Below are positions 1 to 7,270 of a stretch of DNA of 17,727 nt, piece after piece; within the stretch, counting starts at the first letter, position 1, and each line of letters begins with the position of its first letter. Position numbers and translations under genes: made by a program. The notes below the pieces were generated by a model. That model was not told the origin of the DNA. It saw nothing but the letters and a program-made list of their open reading frames with translations, and made no database searches. Source of the DNA: JAABRU01 sp050180235 (GTDB lineage Bacteria > Desulfobacterota > Desulfobacteria > Desulfobacterales > Desulfococcaceae); NCBI GenBank assembly GCA_050180235.1, contig JBFXEJ010000117.1:1-17727 (forward strand), written 5' to 3'.

Positions 1-385
1 AGTCCGCAGTACCGTCTCCGTCTGTGTCCGTATCAGCAATGCCGCACCCGCAGATGCCTTTTACTGTTTTGGCCGGATCATTCGGGCAGTTGTCTTTGCA
101 GTCCGCAGTGCCGTCTCCGTCTGTGTCCGTATCAGCAATGCCGCACCCGCAGATGCCTTTTTCTGTTTTGGCCGGATCATTCGGGCAGTTGTCTTTGCAG
201 TCCGCAGTGCCGTCTCCGTCTGTGTCTGTATCAGGCACTCCGCACCCGCAGATGCCTTTTTCTGTTTTGGCCGGATCATTCAGGCAGTTGTCTTTGCAGT
301 CCGCAGTGCCGTCTCCGTCCGTGTCCGTATCAGCCACTCCGCAGCCGCAGATGCCCGGCTCTGTTTTATTGGGATCATAGGGGCA
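1..385 (-). repeat. 99-bp tandem repeat encoding Cys/Asp-rich 33-residue units
   Basis: The motif GTCCGCAGT recurs at 2, 101, 200 and 299, an exact 99-bp period, with high nucleotide identity between units. Each unit encodes 33 residues with a DTDTDGDG calcium-loop-like stretch and four cysteines (CKDNC and ICGCG). The array continues past the left edge, so copy number is unknown. The near identity suggests recent expansion or homogenisation. Confidence 0.92.
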
Positions 386-2878
386 GAGATCTGTAGGATA
401 ATCCGGAGTAAATATCACTGTCACCACTTTGTCAGAATTCATTACCACAGAAGCACTGTGTCCGCTGCTTTCATCCACTCCGCTCCATCCGGACAGGATG
501 TAACCGGAATAAGGGGATGCTGTCAGCCAGACCGTCTGACCGGAGGAAAAATATTCATAGCAGTCAGATGGGCAGGCAATGCCTGAACCGGAAACACTTC
601 CGCTTCCGGATATGGAAACCGAAAGTCTGTACAACTGCTGAAAACTGACCGTCACCCAGACAGGACTGCTGTAATCTGCTCCGTCATACAGTGTGAAACT
701 GACTGATTTTGAAGTGGCTCCAGGCTGTGAAGCATTGGTTCTGTAACGCACAGCCCGGATCAGTTGCGCAACTGCTGCTGCATCCGCATTGTCTGAATCA
801 AAAAATACCTTCAGAATGGTATTTTCAAAACCGGTTCCGATATATCCCAAAGAAACATTGTTGTAAAATACGAGCCCATTTGTAGAGGCAAATATACCGG
901 TTGCACTGTTTCCATCGCCATCCGCATCATTGCTGATTTCCAGCACATCATCCGCATCTCCTCCGGAAATTTCAACTAACAGATACCCGTAAATAAAAGT
1001 GCTGTTGTCTGAATCCGAGACTGCCGCATCATTTCCCTGATCCAGCGCAAGGGGCTGACCGTTATAGATAACCGTATCTCCGTCAAGGTGGAGAATTTCC
1101 GGAGGAAGATTGGCTGCTTTGCCTGTGCCTGTGAGGTTGACAATATAGGGAGTTTCATCTGCATCATTGTTTGCTATGGAAATAACAGCAGATTTGCTTC
1201 CCACACCTGCAGGTGTAAAAGTGACAGAAAAAGTGGTATCTCCCGAAGGTTGGACAGGAGAAAGCAGTCCGCTTTCATCAATGGAAAATTCTGAGGCATT
1301 TGCACCGGATATGCTGATTTTGGAAGGCGTTCCGCTCAGGAGCAAATCTGCTGTTCCGGTATTGGAAATAAGGAACACCACAGGTACGGAGTCTGTATTG
1401 ATAACAGCATCTCCAAAATCAAAAGAGCCGCCGCTGGCAATCGGCGTTGTTTCCTGTGATATATTTATTTCCGGCACAGCCGGTTCACTTTCATAGGCTC
1501 CGATGTCCACCCGGCTGTTTTTCACTCTGGGAAAACCCGTCCCCCGCTGATCATAAATGGGCAGATCCGTTGCAGAAGGGTTTCCTGCATCTATGGCAAC
1601 ACTGCCGGGCAGCAGGGCATGGGTTCTGGTGGGGCCGCCATTGTCTGCAAGGGAATCGATATTCAGAGAAGTCTGTTCACCGACAATATCATTGGCTCCG
1701 GATGCATAGCCGGACATGGATTCCACAATATTGTAATTGGATGTCACGGTTCCGCCTGACTCGTTATATAAATCTGTGACACCGGTAGCTCCCAAAGTGT
1801 TTGCAATAATTGTATGGGAAATTGTCAATGTGCCTCTATTGGAAATACCGCCTCCTCCGCTGGAGACACTGTTTCCGATGAACGTGGAGTTTGTTATGTT
1901 CATATCTCCGGTTTCATTGTAAATTCCCCCTCCCACCGAGGCTGTGTTTCCGGAAAAGGTGCAGTTCTCAACATCGGAACTGCCGCCACCGCTGTTGTAT
2001 ATTCCGGAACCGGAAAATGCAGCATTTCCTGTAAAAGTACTGCCTGTTATCGTTGGACTGCTGTCATAATTGTAAATTCCCCCTCCGTATCCGCCCAAGG
2101 CTGTATTTCCGGAAAAAGCGCAGTTTTCAATAGCGGGACTGCCGCCATCGTTGTAAATTCCTGATCCTCCGGAAGACTGATTGCCGGAAAAAGTGCAGCC
2201 TGTTATAACCGGACTGCTGTTGGAATTGTAAATGCCCCCCCCTGTGCCTGCCGAGTTTCCGGAAAAAGTGCAGTTTTCAATAGAGGGACTGCCGCCTTCG
2301 TTATATATTCCTGCTCCCTCATTCGCTGCATTTTCTGTGAAAATACAGTTTCTGATGGTCGGACTGCCGCCGCTGTTGTACAAACCCCCGCCCTGTGAAC
2401 TGGTCGTGCCTGCTCCGCCTCTGATCGTAAAACCATCCAGAACAGCAGAGGAATCCACTGTGCTGCATCTTACGACATGTTCATTGCTATTTCCTCCGTT
2501 AAGGATGGTGACATTTCCTGTCCAGTTTCTCTCTGACAGCGAGGTTTCTGTTCCGTTGAACCCCCCGTAAATTCCCACACCCTGAACCAGAGAAAAGGAA
2601 TCCACTGCGGAAGGGCCGGGGGAATAGGTTCCGGCCGCGACCCAGATTTCATCTCCGGACAATAAGGAAGCAAGGTTCAGGGCAGATTGCAGATTTGTAT
2701 AAGCATTTGCCCAGTCTGCTCCGGTGTTTCCTCCGGAGGTTGCCCCGACGTTTACATAATAAACTGCAGCCTGCACCGGAGAGCAGACAGTACCTGCCAA
2801 CCCGCTGACCAGCACGCAGAGAAAAAACACCCGCATTACAGCGGTCATCTTCATGGATTTCAGAAAATGCAGTCTCAT
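1..2878 (-). CDS. Secreted parallel beta-helix protein with thrombospondin-3-like repeats (C-terminus beyond the window)
   Basis: An uninterrupted minus-strand frame runs from an ATG at 2878 to the left edge, about 959 codons, with no stop. GGGAGG lies 5 bases before the ATG. Residues 1-38 form a signal peptide ending near SPVQA|A. From about residue 100 to 330 there are repeated turns of the type GGGIYNxxxSPxIxNCTFSGN, typical of a right-handed parallel beta-helix. This ends near residue 460 with VDIGAYES, as in proteins annotated 'choice-of-anchor Q'. An ASH-like domain (about 470-575), a cadherin-like segment, a glycine/serine InlB-type bacterial repeat (about 745-830) and Cys/Asp-rich 33-residue repeats (DTDTDGDGTADCKDNCP type) follow; the last are probable calcium-binding stalks. 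Likely exported and cell-surface or extracellular; ligand unknown. Because the stop is outside the window, total length and any anchoring signal cannot be seen. Confidence 0.9.
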   Translation of the reverse strand, partial: MRLHFLKSMKMTAVMRVFFLCVLVSGLAGTVCSPVQAAVYYVNVGATSGGNTGADWANAYTNLQSALNLASLLSGDEIWVAAGTYSPGPSAVDSFSLVQGVGIYGGFNGTETSLSERNWTGNVTILNGGNSNEHVVRCSTVDSSAVLDGFTIRGGAGTTSSQGGGLYNSGGSPTIRNCIFTENAANEGAGIYNEGGSPSIENCTFSGNSAGTGGGIYNSNSSPVITGCTFSGNQSSGGSGIYNDGGSPAIENCAFSGNTALGGYGGGIYNYDSSPTITGSTFTGNAAFSGSGIYNSGGGSSDVENCTFSGNTASVGGGIYNETGDMNITNSTFIGNSVSSGGGGISNRGTLTISHTIIANTLGATGVTDLYNESGGTVTSNYNIVESMSGYASGANDIVGEQTSLNIDSLADNGGPTRTHALLPGSVAIDAGNPSATDLPIYDQRGTGFPRVKNSRVDIGAYESEPAVPEINISQETTPIASGGSFDFGDAVINTDSVPVVFLISNTGTADLLLSGTPSKISISGANASEFSIDESGLLSPVQPSGDTTFSVTFTPAGVGSKSAVISIANNDADETPYIVNLTGTGKAANLPPEILHLDGDTVIYNGQPLALDQGNDAAVSDSDNSTFIYGYLLVEISGGDADDVLEISNDADGDGNSATGIFASTNGLVFYNNVSLGYIGTGFENTILKVFFDSDNADAAAVAQLIRAVRYRTNASQPGATSKSVSFTLYDGADYSSPVWVTVSFQQLYRLSVSISGSGSVSGSGIACPSDCYEYFSSGQTVWLTASPYSGYILSGWSGVDESSGHSASVVMNSDKVVTVIFTPDYPTDLCPYDPNKTEPGICGCGVADTDTDGDGTADCKDNCLNDPAKTEKGICGCGVPDTDTDGDGTADCKDNCPNDPAKTEKGICGCGIADTDTDGDGTADCKDNCPNDPAKTVKGICGCGIADTDTDGDGTAD

Positions 2879-3319
2879 GACATCCTCCCTTGTTTTCGGG
2901 TTAAAGAAATCAGAAAAAATGAGATCCGGCGGCATACCGGACAGAATATGGAAAAACTGTTCCAGCGGAACTGACAGGAGAGAATAAAGCAGAATAAAAG
3001 CAGTTCTTCAGAACAGACTTAGAGAAACTGAAGGTCTGAAATATTGCAATCGTTCATTGCTGATGCTGCGCCCATCGTCATACATGAAAAACCGGCTGCC
3101 CGAATCTTTGGGACCGCCCGAATTCCGGTTTTGACCGGAATGATGGGAAAAAAACAACAGTCTGACTTTTAAAATAAGTGCATAATATCAAGTTATAAAA
3201 AGGTTATATGCAGTCCCTTATTCTGAAGCCGGGAAATTTGGGGAAAATTATAATCAGACAATATCATAAAAAATTTATTACTGCAATCATAAAACAGATT
3301 CTGCCCTGATGACACGACC
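2879..3319. other. Intergenic region between hypF and the beta-helix gene
   Basis: This 441-bp AT-rich stretch lies downstream of hypF and upstream of the beta-helix gene, both on the minus strand. It holds the ribosome binding site of the beta-helix gene next to its start and one compact hairpin (3122-3141). I found no convincing -35/-10 pair, no RNA gene and no credible ORF. It must contain the beta-helix promoter if the two genes are not cotranscribed. Confidence 0.6.
3122..3141. terminator. Hairpin after hypF, possible weak terminator or REP-type unit
   Basis: ATTCCGGT (3122-3129) and ACCGGAAT (3134-3141) form a perfect 8-bp stem with a 4-base loop. It lies about 180 bp past the hypF stop. 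Neither strand has a clean T-run next to the stem, so intrinsic termination is uncertain; a short palindromic repeat is the alternative. Confidence 0.4.
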
Positions 3320-5599
3320 TCAGTCTTTTAAAACCTTTGCTGCTGCGATCATCACCTGCCCCAGGGAAATTCCCCCGTCATTGCAGGGAAGCAGGCAATG
3401 GGTGAACACCTGAAAATCTCTTTTTTCCAGATTCCGTATAAGACCATCCAGCAGAAGCGCATTCTGAAACACACCACCGCTGAGAACAACTCTGTTCAAA
3501 TCTGTATCATTCCGTATTTCTTTGCATAATTCTGAAAATATGTGAATCAGGCTGCTATGAAATCTGCGGCTGATTAGCGGAACAGAAAGCCCGGACTGCA
3601 TATCACGGACAATTCCCCTGACAATGGGGGCTGTCAGTATTTGCAATGTCTCTCTTTTTTCCCATTCACAGGGATACAGACCCTCACCTTCCTTTCCGGC
3701 CATCATTTCCAGTTCCATTGCTGCCTGTCCCTCAAAAGAGACACGGGAACGGATACCCAGCAGAGCCGCCATACCGTCAAAAAAACGGCCCATAGAGGAT
3801 GTCAGCGGAGTATTGATGTTTTTGCGGATCATCTCCCGGATCATCTGTATCTTCATCTCCCCCGCGTCTTTGAGCACCGGAAGATCAAAATTCAGAAAAT
3901 CCTCTCCGAACGCGTCAGCAAGATAGGCCACAGCCATGCGCCAGGGCTCCCGGATCGCTGCCGTGCTGCCCGGCATGGGCACAGGGGAAATATTTCCAAT
4001 ACGTTTGAATTCATGCAAATCTGAGATCAGCACTTCCCCGCCCCAGACTGTTCCGTCTGTGCCAAAACCGGTTCCGTCAAAGGCCAGTCCGATAACCGGC
4101 CCCTCAATCTGATTTTCTGCCATGCAACTGACAATATGCGCGTGGTGATGCTGCACTCCGATGGTTTTCATGCCTTCCTGCTCCAAAGCAAAGCGGGTGC
4201 TCATATAATCAGGATGAAGGTCATGTGCGATGATTTTTGGTTCAATATCCAGAATCCGCTTCAGATGGGATACAGTGAGATGAAAAAAATCAAGGGTTTC
4301 CAGATTTTCCATGTCTCCGATGTGCTGACTCAGAAAAGCATTTTTCCCTTTGCTCAGGCAGATGGTATTTTTGAGTTCCGCTCCGCAGCCCAGCACTGAC
4401 GGGATTTCTTTTTTCAGAAAAACCGGCATGGGTGCATATCCTCTGGATCTGCGGATAAAACGTGCTGATCCTGATACATGGCGCACAATGGAATCATCAC
4501 TTCTGAGATAAATCTCCCGGTTGTGGACAAGAAAAAAATCCGCAATATCCGCGAGCCGTTCAAATGCCTCATCATTGCTGATGACAATGGGTTCCTCACT
4601 CCGGTTCGCGCTGGTCATAATCAGAGCGGTAAAATCCCCATCATCAAAAAGCAGATAATGCAGGGGCGTATAAGGAAGCATAACCCCGAAATTCCGGTTT
4701 CCGGGCGCAATTGCATCAGCAAGCGGATTGGGCATTTTTTTCCGCACCAGCACAATGGGACGCTGCGGAGAGACAAGCAGGTTTTTTTCTTCCGCTTCCA
4801 CAAAGGCATAGCAAAGAATATGCCCCAAATCCCGCGACATCAGCGCAAAAGGTTTTTCCTCTCTGCCTTTGCGCTCCCGCAGAGATCGCACAGCATCCGG
4901 ATTTTCTGCATCCGCAGCCAGATGAAATCCGCCCAGTCCCTTAATAGCGAGAATATGACCGGCTTTGAGAAATTCTGCGGTTTTTTTCATCGGATCATCA
5001 GAAGTTATCTGATTTCCCTGCCTGTCATGCAAAGTAACATGAGGCCCGCAGACCGGGCAGGCATTGGGCTGCGCGTGAAATCTGCGGTTTGCGGGATTGT
5101 CATATTCTGCCTGACATTCCGGACACATGGGAAAAACCTTCATGGAGGTATGAACACGGTCATAGGGAATATTGTCAATAATGGTGTAACGCGGGCCGCA
5201 GTTAGTGCAGTTGATAAACGGATAACGGTATCTCCGGTCTTCGGGATTGCGCATTTCCCGCACACAGTCTTCGCATACGGCCATATCCGGAGAAATCAGG
5301 GTTGAAACCCGGTTTTTCCCGCTGCTCTGAACAATGGAAAAATCCCTGAAATCCTTTGGAGATTCAGGAAAAATGTTTATTTCCGTGATATGGGAAAGAG
5401 GAGGTTTTTTCTCCCTGATGTCCCGGCAGAAATTTTCCATGTTTTCCGGGCTTCCCTGTGCATGAATCCGAACTCCCGAAGAGGTATTGGCCACAGTTCC
5501 GCATATTCCGTGCTGTCCGGCCACTTGCCAGACAAAGGGCCGGAATCCCACGCCCTGAACTATTCCGTTAATGTGTATGATACTGGCAATCTGTTTCAT
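3320..5599 (-). CDS. hypF: Carbamoyltransferase HypF, [NiFe]-hydrogenase maturation
   Basis: HypF makes the CN ligands of the [NiFe] centre: it converts carbamoyl phosphate and ATP to a carbamoyl-adenylate and passes the carbamoyl group to the C-terminal cysteine of HypE, in the cytoplasm. The 759 residues are full length for the family, with all domains in order: acylphosphatase (about 5-92, GIVQGVGFRPFV), two zinc-finger units (cysteines at 109/112, 131/134, 159/162, 181/184), a YrdC-like adenylating domain (about 203-380, with KGLGGFHLA), and a Kae1-like C-terminal domain with HDLHPDY, VQHHHAH and LSGGVFQN motifs. The ATG at 5599 has an AGGAAGGAG site just upstream. No other hyp or hydrogenase gene is in view, so the locus is isolated from its partners here. 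Confidence 0.97.
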   Translation of the reverse strand: MKQIASIIHINGIVQGVGFRPFVWQVAGQHGICGTVANTSSGVRIHAQGSPENMENFCRDIREKKPPLSHITEINIFPESPKDFRDFSIVQSSGKNRVSTLISPDMAVCEDCVREMRNPEDRRYRYPFINCTNCGPRYTIIDNIPYDRVHTSMKVFPMCPECQAEYDNPANRRFHAQPNACPVCGPHVTLHDRQGNQITSDDPMKKTAEFLKAGHILAIKGLGGFHLAADAENPDAVRSLRERKGREEKPFALMSRDLGHILCYAFVEAEEKNLLVSPQRPIVLVRKKMPNPLADAIAPGNRNFGVMLPYTPLHYLLFDDGDFTALIMTSANRSEEPIVISNDEAFERLADIADFFLVHNREIYLRSDDSIVRHVSGSARFIRRSRGYAPMPVFLKKEIPSVLGCGAELKNTICLSKGKNAFLSQHIGDMENLETLDFFHLTVSHLKRILDIEPKIIAHDLHPDYMSTRFALEQEGMKTIGVQHHHAHIVSCMAENQIEGPVIGLAFDGTGFGTDGTVWGGEVLISDLHEFKRIGNISPVPMPGSTAAIREPWRMAVAYLADAFGEDFLNFDLPVLKDAGEMKIQMIREMIRKNINTPLTSSMGRFFDGMAALLGIRSRVSFEGQAAMELEMMAGKEGEGLYPCEWEKRETLQILTAPIVRGIVRDMQSGLSVPLISRRFHSSLIHIFSELCKEIRNDTDLNRVVLSGGVFQNALLLDGLIRNLEKRDFQVFTHCLLPCNDGGISLGQVMIAAAKVLKD

Positions 5600-5961
5600 C
5601 AGGCTCCTTCCTGTTTCCGAAAACAGAGATACAGCTTTTTCCGGTAAGTTTCAACTCTTATCTGAAAATTCCCTCTGCCTGCGGATGCTGGATCGGAAAA
5701 TTTTCCGTAGACCGGTTTAAGAGCGGTTCCCGGAGTGCAAAAACTGCATTTCTGCCAATTTCCGGCGCACTGATGCTCCGGGGCCGAATTTTTTTTGCGG
5801 AAAATCAGGGCAGCCGGACGGAAATTTTTGAAATTAAGAGATATATTCCTTTGAAATTTCCGAAAAACACCGTCTGACACACTGAAAAATGCAGAAAAAG
5901 TCCTGTTTTGTCTACAAAAAACATACCGGACATGACTGAATTTTTGTACGCAAAAAAAGAC

Positions 5962-5990
5962 TTGACAAGAGACAGAGAAAAGGATATTAG
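5962..5990 (+). promoter_or_regulatory. Sigma-70-type promoter of the DtxR-family gene
   Basis: A perfect -35 (TTGACA, 5962-5967), a 17-bp spacer and a -10-like TATTAG (5985-5990, 4 of 6 to consensus) lie 40 bp before the regulator's start. This is the best promoter match in the window. Confidence 0.72.
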
Positions 5991-6005
5991 AAGCCGAAAA
6001 TTATG

Positions 6006-6019
6006 TTAGACACTTCTAA
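6006..6019. promoter_or_regulatory. Candidate metalloregulator operator
   Basis: TTAGA-CACT-TCTAA is a perfect 5-bp inverted repeat with a 4-bp centre. It sits downstream of the -10 and overlaps the ribosome binding region of the regulator. TTAG/CTAA half-sites are typical of DtxR/IdeR-type boxes, although this one is shorter than the 19-bp DtxR consensus. Its place suggests autorepression. No second copy was found elsewhere by eye. Confidence 0.4.
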
Positions 6020-6030
6020 GAAGAGTGAAA

Positions 6031-6507
6031 ATGACAGAAAAGCAGAGCCGAAAAACAGCAGAAAAACCCCTGACTTCCACAATGGAAGACTATCTTGAGG
6101 CGATTTTTGATCTGGATCAGGCCAAAAAATTCGTCCGGGTCAGGGACATTGCCAAAAAAATGGCTGTCAAGATGCCTTCTGTCACCAGTATGCTCAAGAC
6201 CCTGAATGAGCGGAATCTGGTGAATTATGAAAAATACGAATATGTGGAACTCACAGCGCAGGGAGCGGATATTGGCAGGGAAATACGCCAAAGGCATGAG
6301 GTTATCCGGAAATTTTTGACTGAAATACTCAAAATTGATTTCAAAACCGCAGATGAGGACGCATGCAGGATGGAACATGCCCTGAGTCCTGCAACATTGG
6401 AAAGTCTTGCTGATTTCATGGAATTTATTCAGATATGTCCGATGGGCGGAGATCGGATGAATCTTTTTGAAGACTACCGGAACCGAAAACCGGAAGAAAA
6501 TCATTAA
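6031..6507 (+). CDS. DtxR/MntR-family metal-dependent transcriptional regulator
   Basis: A cytoplasmic metal sensor expected to bind DNA when loaded with Fe(II) or Mn(II). Its 158 residues fit the MntR-sized subgroup: winged helix at about 19-80 (MEDYLEAI, then RVRDIAKKMAVKMPSVTSML as recognition helix region), dimerisation/metal domain at about 82-145, and no C-terminal SH3-like domain. Putative ligands are D20, E23, H89, C112, E115 and H116. The H-C-E-H spacing (23, 26, 27) equals that of DtxR H79/C102/E105/H106, while D20/E23 match MntR D8/E11, so the site looks mixed. I prefer the ATG at 6031, which has AAGAAGAG 5 bases upstream; a GTG at 6025 would have none. It heads the plus-strand cluster and is the obvious candidate to control it. 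Confidence 0.93.
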   Translation: MTEKQSRKTAEKPLTSTMEDYLEAIFDLDQAKKFVRVRDIAKKMAVKMPSVTSMLKTLNERNLVNYEKYEYVELTAQGADIGREIRQRHEVIRKFLTEILKIDFKTADEDACRMEHALSPATLESLADFMEFIQICPMGGDRMNLFEDYRNRKPEENH

Positions 6508-6574
6508 ATTGCAGTCAGTATATATTTTTTGTTTTAAAAGTTAGAGTTACAAAACATTAATAGGCAAGGTTAAT

Positions 6575-6859
6575 ATGGAATTGGAGAGAAACGATCAGAT
6601 TGCAAGCATGATTGACAGTATCCATCTCCTGTATCAGGATATGGACAGGCATCGTCAGGTGATAGGCTCCATTCTGGCAGGCCAGTCCGGTGAACAGAAT
6701 ATGAAGAATCAGACATTCCTGTGTTCCCGTGAACACAGGCTGAAAAAAGCGATTCAGGAAGCTGTAGAAGTGATAGACGAAAGCAGAAAATCCTTCAAAT
6801 CCAAAAAACTTGAGGGATTGCGGAAAAATCTTATACAGGTTCTGGTTGAAACCGGATAA
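6575..6859 (+). CDS. Small helical protein of unknown function
   Basis: A 94-residue ORF 67 bp after the regulator, same strand, with a modest AAGG site before the ATG. The protein is soluble and highly charged, predicted mostly helical, with no signal peptide or membrane segment. It begins with a short acidic helix followed by an IDSIHLLYQDMDRHRQVI segment, has a lone Cys and ends with a Lys-rich amphipathic helix. I recognise no family. Its place between a metalloregulator and two metal pumps suggests a link to metal handling, but that is context only. Coding quality (no rare features, good frame) supports a real gene. Confidence 0.7.
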   Translation: MELERNDQIASMIDSIHLLYQDMDRHRQVIGSILAGQSGEQNMKNQTFLCSREHRLKKAIQEAVEVIDESRKSFKSKKLEGLRKNLIQVLVETG

Positions 6860-6868
6860 TATCCGGTT
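6850..6868 (+). terminator. Hairpin at the stop of the 94-residue gene
   Basis: AACCGGAT / ATCCGGTT form an 8-bp stem with an AAT loop overlapping the stop codon. There is no T-run, so it is a weak terminator or mRNA 3' end stabiliser at most. Its core shares the ACCGGAT arm with the hairpins at 13780 and 15476. Confidence 0.4.
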
Positions 6869-6882
6869 ATAATAGCAAATCG

Positions 6883-6986
6883 CCATTGATTTTAAGTTTT
6901 TTTCACCGTTGAGCGTGTGCAAAAAACCGCTCCGCTTAATTTTTGCACTCCTCCGGATTGCATTCCGCATTGTATAAAATCAATGG
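6883..6986. repeat. Inverted-repeat-bounded block (possible small mobile repeat)
   Basis: CCATTGATTTTA (6883-6894) and TAAAATCAATGG (6975-6986) are perfect 12-bp inverted arms bounding a 104-bp block. The block contains the minus-strand copy of the dispersed repeat. I see no target-site duplication, so mobility is unproven. Confidence 0.45.
6918..6951 (-). repeat. 34-bp dispersed repeat, copy 1
   Basis: Read on the minus strand this matches the unit at 15191-15224 with two substitutions. The unit begins GGAGTGCAAAAATTAAGC and ends GCGGTTTTTTGCA, so TGCAAAAA and TTTTTGCA can pair into a hairpin. Confidence 0.8.
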
Positions 6987-7083
6987 AAAATTGGTATAAA
7001 AAAACAGTTGCAGGCTCCGGAAACTTGTTTCGGAGCGGTTGAAAGGTCTTACGGTTTCCGGCTGAATCAGCGCGGAAAAAGTG

Positions 7084-7129
7084 AAGGCGTAACTCGATGG
7101 GGATTGCTTCCCCGGGTTACGCCTTTTTT
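7084..7129 (+). terminator. Strong intrinsic terminator before the ATPase genes
   Basis: AAGGCGTAAC (7084-7093) pairs perfectly with GTTACGCCTT (7116-7125), with an inner GGGGA/TTCCCC helix, and the T-run extends to 7129. It lies 142 bp before the first ATPase start, so it either ends the regulator transcript or attenuates transcription into the pumps. Confidence 0.8.
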
Positions 7130-7211
7130 ATTGGATGTGAAGCAGATCGCTTTCAGTGATTATTTTTTTGCCGCGAATCACACGAACTGCACGAATTGAT
7201 TTTGTTCCAGG

Positions 7212-7245
7212 GGAGTGCAGAAAGCAGGTCAAAGCGGTTTTTTGC
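7212..7245 (+). repeat. Dispersed repeat, degenerate copy
   Basis: It keeps the GGAGTGCA start and the CAAAGCGGTTTTTTGC end of the unit but has diverged in the middle. It ends 26 bp before the first ATPase start codon. Confidence 0.55.
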
Positions 7246-7270
7246 TTCTGATCTATAAAGGAGAGCAGGA

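Larger units (their letters stand above)
5600..6030. other. Divergent control region between hypF and the DtxR-family gene
   Basis: About 430 bp separate the two divergent starts. The right end holds the regulator's promoter (5962-5990) and palindrome (6006-6019). The rest is AT-rich; a GGAGTGCAAAAA fragment near 5728 resembles the left half of the 34-bp dispersed repeat. No clear hypF promoter was recognised. A 93-codon minus-strand ORF here is not convincing as a gene. Confidence 0.55.
6860..7270. other. Leader/intergenic region before the first ATPase
   Basis: About 410 bp without a credible gene. It holds a 12-bp inverted repeat (6883-6894 and 6975-6986) enclosing a copy of the 34-bp dispersed repeat, a bulged GCTCCG..CGGAGC hairpin near 7014-7037, a strong terminator (7084-7129), and a degenerate repeat copy (7212-7245). 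No clear promoter was identified between the terminator and the ATPase start. Confidence 0.6.

Noticed and set aside
24..380. Plus-strand repeat ORF at the left end
   Set aside because: It is the mirror of the 99-bp repeat, which is read in frame with the beta-helix gene on the minus strand.
5599..5880. 93-codon minus-strand ORF ending in a TGATG overlap with hypF
   Set aside because: No recognisable family, basic and compositionally odd translation, and it covers the hypF ribosome site and part of a repeat-like fragment. Probably chance.
6990..7129. Known riboswitch class (metal-sensing) in the ATPase leader
   Set aside because: I could not match it to any riboswitch core by eye; only generic hairpins and a terminator are evident.
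7008..7199. 63-codon ORF between the small protein and the first ATPase
   Set aside because: It runs through hairpins and the intrinsic terminator at 7084-7129, so it is not a plausible gene.
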